NCBI GenBank assembly: GCA_031265845.1
Contig: JAISCC010000082.1
Span: 1-36,008, forward strand
Direction: 5' to 3'
DNA: 36,008 nucleotides
DNA from: Treponema sp.
GTDB lineage: Bacteria > Spirochaetota > Spirochaetia > Treponematales > Breznakiellaceae
Position 1 is the first letter of the stretch, and every line of letters begins with the position of its first letter. Below the pieces are notes generated by a model. That model worked only from the letters and a program-made list of their open reading frames with translations, did not search any database and was not told the DNA's origin. A program made the position numbers and the translations under genes. Shown here one piece after another: positions 7,833 to 15,900 of this stretch.

Positions 7833-7989
7833 TTGACAGAGCAAGAATTAACCGATTCTGGAAATTTTTCTCATTTGAAGCAGGGCGGGAAATATGAAAA
7901 ATATGAATGGACGTTTTACCTATGATGGTAAAATAATATATTTTTATAGTGAAGATGGTAAAAAGAATACAACTAAACTTGGCCGATAA
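7833..7989 (+). pseudogene. Frameshifted small cassette ORF
   Basis: One frame reads LTEQELTDSGNF, then KQGGKYEKYEWTF, and stops. The next frame continues TYDGKIIYFYSEDGKKNTTK and ends with TAA at 7989. Removing one T from the TTTT run at about 7916 would join them into a beta-rich sequence, GGKYEKYEWTF-TYDGKIIYFY, like the end of a small lipocalin-like or repeat lipoprotein. No intact start is visible. It fills the cassette between the repeats at 7640 and 8037. Confidence 0.35.
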
Positions 7990-8036
7990 ATGGTATGGGA
8001 CTTTTGAGAGACAATAAAATGGAGTGCGCCCCTACT

Positions 8037-8250
8037 GCTCATAACGAGATTGTATACGCTTTGCCGCCTGACGGCGGATCGGGATTCCGTTTGCCTAGGT
8101 CATTTTGCGCCTCTGCTACGCAGAGGAACGCTTCACTCCACCCACATTTTGTCAGCCATAGTCCCGTTCTTACGGAACGATGTCGGCGTATCGCCGCCGC
8201 AAAGCCTTCATTCGATCTGGCAAAACTCGCGAACAGCCGGAACGTTATCC
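8037..8250 (+). repeat. attC-like structured repeat at array edge
   Basis: The left core is TCATAAC (8039-8045) and the right core GTTATCC (8244-8250) after CAGCCGGAAC. Internal hairpins are GCCGCC-TGAC-GGCGG, a perfect CCTCTGC-TAC-GCAGAGG, and a TTTTGTCAG/CTGGCAAAA stem with a G-T wobble. The last bases of the right core differ from the other copies and run straight into the TrmH-type gene on the opposite strand. This looks like the junction of the array with the chromosome. Confidence 0.6.
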
Positions 8251-9095
8251 AGCGCCATCCCACGCGTCTGTACGCTCCACGCATACATGGCAATGGCAAA
8301 CGCCGAAGACACGTTGAGGCTGCCTTTCGCCCCATACGTGGGGATAGACGCCCGTCCCTGTGAAGCGTCCGCCACGGCAAGCGCGCCTGGGCTTACGCCC
8401 AATTCTTCGGAGCCAACAATCATAACGCCGTTTGTGGGAAAGGCGAACTCTTGCAACTCAACGCCGCCTGTTTCCAGCGCGAAAACCGGCGTTTGCTGGC
8501 GCAACGTTCCCAACGATTCTAAAGACATGCGTTCCCACGGCACAATATCTATGCATCCCATAGCCGTTCTTTGCGCCCGCTGGTGAAGCGGATCCGCCGC
8601 AAGCGGTGAAAGCAGGATTTTCTCAACGCCGAAAGATTCTGCGGTACGGAATAGGGAGCCTATATTGAATGGAGAGCGTATGTCTTCCAAAAAAATCCAC
8701 CTGTTCGGACAAATCCTGCGTTTTGCGCTGTTCAGCTTGTTTTCCGCGTCAAGAAAGTCCCAGTCAGCCTGGCTTTGTCCGGTTTCCACAAGGAGGATAT
8801 GTCTGACGGCGTTTATTCCTCTGCGTAAAGCGTCAGCGGACTGACCGCTCTGCGCATCCATATTCCGCAATGCCACGTACGCCGCATCAATCGTAGAAGA
8901 AACAGCCGGGGCGATTTCCGGCGGAAATTCGGCGTCCAGCGCAAGGAACTTTAAGACAGTTGCAATATCATCAAGCGGGTGCGTCCATGTTCCCGAATTG
9001 CAGAACATCATTTCCGCCTCGCTGAACATTTTTGCCATTTTGCGGAGCCTCTGATCGCGGGGAAGAGACATCAGTTTACGCGGTGAAATCGGCAT
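8208..9095 (-). CDS. TrmH/SpoU-family RNA 2'-O-methyltransferase
   Basis: A 295-residue SPOUT methyltransferase, expected to methylate a ribose 2'-OH in rRNA or tRNA using SAM bound in the family's trefoil knot. Motif 1 is LEDIRSPFNIGSLFRTAE (about residue 145), motif 2 VMIVGSEELGVSP, and motif 3 SIPTYGAKGSLNVSSAFAI near the C-terminus. The N-terminal 120 residues are helical and not clearly an L30e-like substrate domain, so the target is unknown. The ATG at 9095 follows AAGG. It ends a minus-strand cluster, 21 bases after the dehydrogenase-like gene. The last 13 or so codons (DNVPAVREFCQIE) are encoded by the arm of an attC-like repeat. They are probably not the ancestral C-terminus, but they lie beyond motif 3 and may not hurt activity. 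Confidence 0.85.
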   Translation of the reverse strand: MPISPRKLMSLPRDQRLRKMAKMFSEAEMMFCNSGTWTHPLDDIATVLKFLALDAEFPPEIAPAVSSTIDAAYVALRNMDAQSGQSADALRRGINAVRHILLVETGQSQADWDFLDAENKLNSAKRRICPNRWIFLEDIRSPFNIGSLFRTAESFGVEKILLSPLAADPLHQRAQRTAMGCIDIVPWERMSLESLGTLRQQTPVFALETGGVELQEFAFPTNGVMIVGSEELGVSPGALAVADASQGRASIPTYGAKGSLNVSSAFAIAMYAWSVQTRGMALDNVPAVREFCQIE

Positions 9096-9116
9096 GTCTA
9101 GAACCTTGCATGAAAA

Positions 9117-10256
9117 TCAGAACGCTTGCTTGATGATATTCAAAATTTCTTCGGACGTAACCGTCCACGGGGAAAAAGCCACGATGTCAAGGTTGCGCAC
9201 CGAGTCGGTTATGGAAATCAGGCGGTCGAGTTGCAATCCTAAATTTTGAAGGCGCGAGGAAATAGCGAGTTTTTCAAGCGATGATCGAATGGAAGCCGCA
9301 GGTAAAAGGGCGGCTTCCGCGTCCGGAAGCCCTTCGGTCGTTTCTCCCATGAGGCTCGCTACTTTTGCGATTTTCTCAGCGCGGCAACTTACCAGCTTGT
9401 CGAGAATCACGGGAAGCAATGCGGCGGCGCAGAGGGATTTTTCAACAGGGAACCTGTCTGCGACAGCGCGCGCAAGCGTCGAAGCGACGCCCGGAGCGCT
9501 TATCGCAGAGCCTATGTTTACAAGGAACCCCGCTTGAGCGTCCAATTCTTCCATATTTACGGCGCCGTTGACGTAGGAGGAAATAATTTGCGCGAATAAC
9601 GCGATGGCTTTTTCCAGCACAGGATCGGACAGGATGTTCGCTTTTTTGGAACAGTAGGCTTCCACCGCTATGCAAAAGCCATCAAATGCGGCGGCGTAGC
9701 CGCTATCCACGCTCGTTCGCCCGGAAAATGCGCCGTCTATGACAATCGCTTTACACAGTCCTCTCGGCGTATGAACCAGTCTGATTTCCCTGTTGCGGGG
9801 ATCTACGGCGATAAAACTGTCAGCGGTAAGGAAGGGGTCTTCTTTCACCGATGGAATCGCGATGTAAGGCAGTGCGGCCGTTGGAATTTTCCCGTCTAAA
9901 AGTTCAAACACATCATGCACATCGGCTGCGATAATTGCCGTTAAACGGGCTATTGTCTGAACACACGGGCCGCCAAAGCCGATGACACCGGAGCAGTGCG
10001 CCGCATGGGCAAGATGCGCTATGTTTTCCACTATGTCCGCCATGACAGGCGGTTTGATTTCGTCAAAAAGGATCGTTTCAACGCCTGAGTCCTGAAGGAT
10101 AATTTTGAGCCGTTCTATATTTTTATCATCATTGAGGCTTTTTTCCGAAATTAAAAGAAATTGATTGCCATAGGTTTTACAAATCGTACCCACACGATTT
10201 ATAATATCCATTCCAATGACAATTTCAGGGTCAATCTTCAATACTATATCGGTCAC
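9117..10256 (-). CDS. Iron-alcohol-dehydrogenase-like protein lacking metal ligands
   Basis: A 379-residue protein with the two-domain outline of group III (iron-containing) alcohol and glycerol dehydrogenases. The N-terminal dinucleotide domain runs to about residue 155 and the rest is helical. The GGGSxxD cofactor motif appears as GFGGPCVQTIA. The DALTHAIEAY region reads FDGFCIAVEAYCS, keeping the Asp but with Ile for the first His. The later HxxxH and HG ligand positions appear as GVASTLARAV and PVEKSLCAAALLP, with Ser and Lys instead of His. A metal-dependent dehydrogenase activity is therefore unlikely, and the protein may bind a nucleotide or have a regulatory role (inference). The GTG start at 10256 has AGAGGCG upstream. 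It lies in a minus-strand series between the FlgM-like gene and the TrmH-type gene. Confidence 0.7.
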   Translation of the reverse strand: MTDIVLKIDPEIVIGMDIINRVGTICKTYGNQFLLISEKSLNDDKNIERLKIILQDSGVETILFDEIKPPVMADIVENIAHLAHAAHCSGVIGFGGPCVQTIARLTAIIAADVHDVFELLDGKIPTAALPYIAIPSVKEDPFLTADSFIAVDPRNREIRLVHTPRGLCKAIVIDGAFSGRTSVDSGYAAAFDGFCIAVEAYCSKKANILSDPVLEKAIALFAQIISSYVNGAVNMEELDAQAGFLVNIGSAISAPGVASTLARAVADRFPVEKSLCAAALLPVILDKLVSCRAEKIAKVASLMGETTEGLPDAEAALLPAASIRSSLEKLAISSRLQNLGLQLDRLISITDSVRNLDIVAFSPWTVTSEEILNIIKQAF

Positions 10257-10280
10257 AGACGCCTCTATGCAAAAATTACG

Positions 10281-10562
10281 TTAAAACGTGAGAGCGGCGA
10301 GAATTTTCTCTACAGTTGCGTCTAACACCGCGTCGTTCAGAAAAGAAGGATCGTTTATCTGCGCTTTGATTTCCGCGACAAGATCAATACGAGAGTCTGG
10401 CGCCGAATTTACGATCTCGGTCGCTTGGTACAACTCACTTTGCTCAAGCGCTTCTTGGGACAGCCTAATGGAATCGGCGTCCCGCTCTTTGTTTATTTGA
10501 CTGTTACGATTCGCGCCTTCAAGAAAAACGGGGTTCACAAAACCAATTCTATCGATCATCAT
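10281..10562 (-). CDS. flgM: FlgM-like anti-sigma factor (putative)
   Basis: A 93-residue acidic protein with a disordered N-terminus and a helical C-terminus. The segment LSQEALEQSELYQATEIV and then DSRIDLVAEIKAQI with a final VEKILAALTF match the layout of FlgM: a variable head and a C-terminal RxxxI..LK..I helix pair that binds sigma-28. FlgM holds back late flagellar gene transcription until the hook is finished. No flagellar gene is adjacent, which is common for spirochaete flgM but leaves the assignment on sequence alone. AGAGG precedes tandem ATGs (10562, 10559). Confidence 0.6.
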   Translation of the reverse strand: MMIDRIGFVNPVFLEGANRNSQINKERDADSIRLSQEALEQSELYQATEIVNSAPDSRIDLVAEIKAQINDPSFLNDAVLDATVEKILAALTF

Positions 10563-10613
10563 ACACTAACCTCTTTAATTTTATTATCGGCATACGTGGG
10601 CAAGTATTTACAG

Positions 10614-11303
10614 TCAGTTTGCGCTATTCGGATTATGTCCGGATACAAAAACCGAAAACTCGCCGCGCGCCTCTGTTCTTTCCTCCAAAACGGCTGTAAT
10701 TTCCGATGCGGAGCCACGAAGGTACTCTTCATGAACCTTGGTCATTTCCCGTCCGACGCAGATATACCTTTCATGTTCAAGCTCGGCGATGTTCGCAAGA
10801 AGTTTAAGTATCCTAAAAGGAGATTCATAGAGAACAAAAGCAAAACCGGTTTCAAGCAACTCTTTAAGCCGCGATTTTCTGCGCCCATCCCTAGGCGAAA
10901 GGAACCCTTCAAAGACAACGCTTTTATCCGCGCCGCCGGCAACGCTGACAAGGGAAGCGAACGCCGAGGCGCCTGGCAGAGGGACAACCGTATGCCCGGC
11001 TGCCACCGCGCTTCTTACGAGAATCGCGCCCGGATCGCTTATCGCCGGCGTACCAGCGTCGCTACAGTAGGCGACGGTTTTGCGCTCGTCAAGCGCCGCT
11101 ATCACCTTGCGGGATGCGCTCGCCTCATTTCCCGCCCTGCACGACAACAAACGCGCCCGTATCCCAAAATGGGTAAGAAGTTTCAGGGTCTGCCTCGTAT
11201 CTTCGCATGCGACAAGATCAACAGTTTTAAGCGTCTCCACGGCGCGAAAGGTCATGTCTCCAAGGTTGCCGATGGGCGTTGCAATGATGTAGAGCGTCGC
11301 CAC
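10614..11303 (-). CDS. rsmI: 16S rRNA (cytidine1402-2'-O)-methyltransferase RsmI
   Basis: A 229-residue tetrapyrrole-methylase-fold enzyme that methylates the ribose of C1402 in 16S rRNA, in the decoding centre. Family signatures are LYIIATPIGNLGDMTFRAVE at the N-terminus, DLVACEDTRQTLKLL, SDAGTPAISDPGA and VVPLPGASA, followed by FEGFLSP and LYESPFRI. It lacks the C-terminal extension of about 50 residues found in E. coli RsmI, which is usual for short family members. The GTG start at 11303 is 3 bases after the stop of the exported-protein gene, implying translational coupling. It is unrelated in function to that neighbour as far as can be seen. Confidence 0.95.
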   Translation of the reverse strand: MATLYIIATPIGNLGDMTFRAVETLKTVDLVACEDTRQTLKLLTHFGIRARLLSCRAGNEASASRKVIAALDERKTVAYCSDAGTPAISDPGAILVRSAVAAGHTVVPLPGASAFASLVSVAGGADKSVVFEGFLSPRDGRRKSRLKELLETGFAFVLYESPFRILKLLANIAELEHERYICVGREMTKVHEEYLRGSASEITAVLEERTEARGEFSVFVSGHNPNSAN

Positions 11304-11306
11304 CGG

Positions 11307-12302
11307 TTATTCTGTACCCATATTTTGCACCGTGTAGTTTACCACCATCCACACATCTTCTTGCCGCTGAATGGTGTAGACATATTGTTTCTTTTCAATA
11401 TAGTTCCCTATCTGGAACCATTCCATCACCGTAACGGCGCCCTCGTCTTTACCGTAATTGGTGCGGACAATCTCAAAACGCATGGGGATCATCACGATGT
11501 CGCTGTCAACGACGTTGTTTTGAAGCTCCTGCCGGTAACGCGCGGTCAGCCTCTGGCGCCCCTCTTCAGATTCCGCGAGCCACTGCCGCTTGCGAGTTTC
11601 ATCACGCCTCACCATCGCCTCAACATCCATGTACAAAAAGAACTTTTCCCACTGGCTTTTCTGCCGCGCCATGAGCATATAAGCGATCATGTTGTCCGGC
11701 GCAAGATCCTCGCGGACGAGGATCGCGTTAGTCTCCACGTCCATGGCGACGGGCAGTCCATCGGCGCCGATAATTGACGGCGGGCGGACGCTTAGGCTCA
11801 GGCGGTTCGAGGCGAGCGGACTCATCGGCGCCGAGACTGTCTGCTGATCCGTGGAAGCAAGCTGTGGCTTGTATAAATCAGGGTAGAGTTTCGCCAGTAC
11901 AACGAATGTCCCCGCTTCGGCGAGCGCCGCATAATCGCGGACATCTTCCACAAAGGAAAATGATTCGCCTGGTTCAATGGAAACATAGCGGAAGAAGACT
12001 TGTTGTACCGTGGCGCGCTTCCGTATGAGATAATCGGTCTGCTGAAGCGGACGGTTCGCAACAGTTTTCACCTCAAAATCAATGGAGAACGCGCGGTCGT
12101 CAGCGAGCTTGAAATAAAATGGAGCCGGGCTCTTGTTGGCGACGGTTATCTGTACATACACGGGATCGTTGCTTGCGCCCTGTACGTAATAGATTTTTTT
12201 ATCATAAAAACGTATGTTGACATCAATTTGAGGATTCGTCTGCGCAAACGTCATTGTCGCCAACGCAAGAAGGAGCGCCGCCAGCGCGTGTTTCTTTGTC
12301 AT
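11307..12302 (-). CDS. Conserved exported protein, unknown function
   Basis: A 331-residue protein with a clear signal peptide (MTKKHALAALLLALATMTFA, cleavage after about residue 20). A beta-rich N-terminal domain follows (about 25-150: DVNIRFYDKKIYYVQG, VYVQITVANKSPAPFYF), resembling an Ig-like domain. The C-terminal half is helical and then beta-stranded, ending in VVNYTVQNMGTE. No catalytic motif was recognised. The ATG has AAAGGAT upstream. It is the first gene of the minus-strand cluster with rsmI. A damaged copy of its first 40 or so codons exists at 12764-12874. Confidence 0.6.
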   Translation of the reverse strand: MTKKHALAALLLALATMTFAQTNPQIDVNIRFYDKKIYYVQGASNDPVYVQITVANKSPAPFYFKLADDRAFSIDFEVKTVANRPLQQTDYLIRKRATVQQVFFRYVSIEPGESFSFVEDVRDYAALAEAGTFVVLAKLYPDLYKPQLASTDQQTVSAPMSPLASNRLSLSVRPPSIIGADGLPVAMDVETNAILVREDLAPDNMIAYMLMARQKSQWEKFFLYMDVEAMVRRDETRKRQWLAESEEGRQRLTARYRQELQNNVVDSDIVMIPMRFEIVRTNYGKDEGAVTVMEWFQIGNYIEKKQYVYTIQRQEDVWMVVNYTVQNMGTE

Positions 12303-12476
12303 ACTCTATCCTTTATTTACAATTCGTTTCAAAAGACATTTATATAAGCTATAAGCTTGCGCCAAAACACGAATTACGTTCGGGTTGGTTTTGGACAAGC
12401 CTCTGTTCCAAAAGCTGTCGCTCTGCGCGTTTTGGATCCGCCTCATAATATAGTTTCGGCAGGTTTGTATGTCTAT
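12171..12476. repeat. Duplication copy A: exported-protein gene start and vestigial mfd start
   Basis: This copy carries the intact 5' end of the exported-protein gene (minus) and, at 12449-12476, the sequence TATAGT-TTCGGCAGG and ATGTCTATA (plus). The latter mirrors the true mfd start at 12948-12975 (TATAAT-TTCGGCAGG, ATGTCCATA). Shared blocks also include CCCTGTACNTAATAG, ATTTTTTTATCATAA, GTTTCTTTGTCAT and GTTTCAAAAGACAT. The vestigial start leads into a 30-codon frame ending at 12561. Copy A also holds an extra palindromic repeat that copy B lacks. Confidence 0.7.
12362..12394. repeat. Palindromic intergenic repeat, second copy
   Basis: The arms CCAAAAC and GTTTTGG enclose CGAATTACGTTCGGGTTG. 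The inner part is an inverted version of the CCAACCCGAACGTAGTTCG sequence in the repeat at 4687-4752. It is inserted in copy A of the duplication. Confidence 0.45.
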
Positions 12477-12485
12477 ATTATGGCA

Positions 12486-12513
12486 ACCTCTAAAAACTTC
12501 AGTTTTTAGAGGT
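12486..12513. terminator. Perfect 13-bp hairpin followed by TTTT
   Basis: ACCTCTAAAAACT and AGTTTTTAGAGGT pair perfectly around a 2-base gap (TC), followed by TTTTC on the plus strand. It lies 15 bases after the vestigial mfd start codon. It would stop plus-strand transcripts from the duplicated promoter before they reach mfd. A role as terminator is inferred; the very short loop would open by a pair or two. Confidence 0.5.
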
Positions 12514-12763
12514 TTTCTTGCCCATGGAAAACATTGTGTTTGCGCAATTCGTTGCAAATGAGGTTCCCGAAAGAAACAGGGCAAGCTAGGGCAGTTTCAA
12601 AACCCGCCGTCCCACAGGACGCAAATCTAATATGACGCGCATCCTGTCAAGACTTGCTTATTTTTTAGCGGCGGCTTGCGGAAGCGCCAACAATTCTGCG
12701 CCATTTTTTCATGGAAAGTGAAGGGCAAGTCCGCCGCAGGAAAACCTTTTGTACGCGCAAAAC

Positions 12764-12874
12764 GCTTGCGAAGCCCTGTACATAATAGATTTTTTTATCA
12801 TAACAACGTATACTACCATCACTTTGAGGGCCCGCTTTGCGTCACTGGCGGCGCAAAGCGGGTTTCTTTGTCAT
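12764..12874 (-). pseudogene. Remnant of the exported-protein gene 5' end
   Basis: From ATG 12874 the minus frame reads MTKKPALRRQ, then a TGA stop, then DGSIRCYDKKIYYVQG. The intact gene at 11307-12302 starts MTKKHALAA and continues with DVNIRFYDKKIYYVQG. The region coding for most of the signal peptide has been replaced by a GC-rich palindrome (CCCGCTTTGCG / CGCAAAGCGGG, 12831-12862). Downstream similarity is lost. Confidence 0.7.
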
Positions 12875-12975
12875 TTATATCCTTTACTTGCGCCTTGTTT
12901 CAAAAGACATGTATGACACTGGAGGCTTTCTCAAAATGTCACACCATTATAATTTCGGCAGGTTTTTATGTCCAT
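12764..12975. repeat. Duplication copy B: dead exported-protein start and real mfd start
   Basis: This is the diverged second copy of 12171-12476. It contains the functional start region of mfd at its right end and a broken 5' end of the exported-protein gene at its left end. The two copies sit about 500-600 bases apart because of indels. Each copy preserves a different one of the two original genes. Confidence 0.7.
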
Positions 12976-15900
12976 AGCCCCTATTCTGGAAAAGCTGAAA
13001 GAAGCTGACACAGTTTCTTCTATTATAAAAGCGTACAAAAACGCCCTCTTCCCGCTGGAAATAGAAAAGGCGGAAGGCGTTCTTCCGGCTTTTCTGCTCG
13101 CCCTGTTTATGGAAGAAGAGCCTTTGTCCCAAACGGCTCTGGTTGTTGTTCCCACGGAGTTTGACGCGGTGGATCTGGCGGCAAATCTTGAAACTCTGGG
13201 GGTCAAAGCGTCAGTACTGCCGTGGTGGGAATCCATCGCGTATAGACCGCTTGTCTCTTTTGCTCCGGTATTTGGAGAACGAACAAAGGCGCTGTCTGAA
13301 ATGGCGGAGGGACAAGCGAGATGTGTCATCGCGCCGGAACGGGCTTTTCTTACGCCCGCGCCGCCGCCTGAGTACCTTAAAAGCCTGTCGCTGACATTCA
13401 AAATCGGGGAGAGAGTCCATACGATGAAGGTCGCCGAAACATTGGCGGAGTACGGCTACATCCGGACGCCGAAAGCGCAGGCTCATGGAGAATTTGCGTT
13501 GCGCGGCGAGGTGCTGGATGTGTTTATGCCCGGTGATGACGACGCCTACCGTGTGCTTTTCGATTTTGATGTGATTGAATCCATCAAAAAATTCAACCCG
13601 GAAGATCAGAGCGGCGGAGAGAAGGTCGCGTCATTGCTTGTGCGCCCGTTTAAAGAAGTCATCTGGACGGACGACCGCATTGACGCCTTGAGCGTCAACC
13701 TTGCGCTGTTCGATGAGTTTGCCGACGACGGCAGGTCTATTATAGAAGAACTCATTGCAAAACGCGCAACCGCCGGTGAAGAAATGCTTTTTCCCTTTGC
13801 TTTTGAGAAAACCGCCACGCTTCTCGACTATGTAAAAGACGGCGCCGTGTATTTCTTTGACAAAGAGCGGCTTGTCAACGCGGAAGAGAGCCTTGTGCGG
13901 GAATACGAGAGCTTTTATCTCAAGGCGAAGCGGGAGCGGGAGGTTCCCAAGCCGGAACGCGCCTTGCTCAATTTCAACGCGCTTGAGAAACAGGCGAGGC
14001 GAGGCGTATCGTTCATGGGTCTGAAAGACTTTGGAAAGGACGCCACACCCCGCCTTTCCGTGGATGCGGATCCGCCGCGGAGTTTCTTCGGCAACATCAA
14101 TTACCTGAAAGAAGAATTCGGCGTCCTTATGAAAGACGGCTGGGAAATAACCATCGCTGCGGAAAGCGATGTGCAGGCGGACAGGATACGGAGCATAGTG
14201 GGGAATGAGCAGGATGTGGAACACGGCGTGGAATGCGAAAAAGCCGAACAGGGGAAGCGGCGTGGAAGGAGCGGCGCTTCGGACTGCCGCGACCGGTCAT
14301 CCCTTCAAGTCATCACTCTGCCCGTCTCGTCAGGGTTTGCTTTGAGCGGCTGCAAATTCATGCTGGTTCAGGAAAACGAGATTTTTGGACGCACCGGGAA
14401 TACTCGCGGGTACTCCCGTAGCCATGCCCCCCGTTCGCTGAAAACAGCGCGAAGCGTTGCCATCGACACGTTTGTTGATCTAACGCCCGGCGACTATGTG
14501 GTGCATATCAACTACGGAATCGGACTTTTCAAGGGCATTGACCGAATCCGCGCGCTGGGACATGAACGGGATTATATCAAGATAGAGTATGCGGACGAGG
14601 AAACGATTTTCGTGCCAATTGAACAGGTGAATCTCGTGCAGAGGTACATCGGGAGCCACGGCGAGGCGCCAAGACTCGACAGCATCGGGTCAAAGGCATG
14701 GGAAAACCGTAAAAACCGCGTGAAGAAAGCCGCCGAGGATCTTGCGCGAAGGCTTATCGATCTGTACTCCAAGCGCAAGGCGTCTGTGGGCTTCGCGTTT
14801 CCGCAGGACACCGAATGGCAGACCATGTTTGAAGCGTCTTTTCCGTTTGACGAGACCGAAGATCAGGTGCGGTGCATTGAGGAGATCAAAGCGGATATGG
14901 AAAGTTCGACGCCGATGGACAGGCTCGTGTGCGGGGATGTTGGCTACGGCAAGACCGAAGTCGCGGTGCGCGCCTGCTTTAAGGCGATCATGGCGGGCAA
15001 GCAGGCGGTGTTTCTTGCGCCGACCACCGTACTCGCGGAGCAGCATTTTGAAAATTTCAAAGAGCGTTTCTCCCTGTTTCCGGTGAAAATAGCCATGCTT
15101 TCGCGGTTTATAGACAGGAAAAAGACGCGGGAAATTCTTGATCACGTTGGAAAAGGTGTGATTGATCTTCTGGTGGGCACTCATCGCGTCATTCAAAAAG
15201 ACGTTCGCTTCAAAAACCTTGGACTTATTGTGGTTGATGAGGAGCAACGGTTTGGGGTTAAAGACAAAGAGCGGCTCAAAGAACTCAAGTCCAACGTTGA
15301 CTGCCTTACCCTGTCCGCGACTCCCATCCCGCGCACCCTGCACATGAGCCTCCTCAAGATACGGGACATGAGCCTGCTCGCCACGCCGCCACGCAACAGG
15401 CTGCCGATAGAGACAGTCATAGACGAATACAACGAGGAGATGATAGCCGATGCAATCCGGCGCGAGGTCAAGCGCGGCGGACAGGTGTTTTTCCTCCATA
15501 ATAGAATAGGAGATTTACGCGATGTACGGACACATCTGGAGCGGCTTGCGCCAGAAATGCTGATCGACACGGCTCACGGACAAATGGAGGCGCATGAACT
15601 GGAAGACGTAATGCGCCGGTTCATTCACGGAGGCTTTCACGTGCTTGTATCAACTTCCATCATTGAAAACGGCATCGACATCCCGAATGTGAACACCATC
15701 ATCATAGATCAGGCGGACAAATACGGCGTGTCCCAACTCTACCAACTGCGCGGCAGAGTCGGGCGTTCCGACCGGCTTGCGTACGCCTACCTGTTCTATC
15801 CCAAAAACACAACGCCAAACGAGACCGCCATGAAACGATTGCAGGCTATTTCCGACTTTACCGAGCTTGGATCAGGCTTTAAAATCGCCATGAAAGACAT

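Noticed and set aside
10425..11777. Long plus-strand open frame of 450 codons
   Set aside because: Lies antisense to rsmI, which has full family motifs, and to the exported-protein gene; arginine- and histidine-rich translation without domain motifs is typical of an antisense shadow.
14690..15499. Minus-strand open frame of 269 codons
   Set aside because: Antisense to the mfd motor domain; low-complexity basic composition, no motifs.
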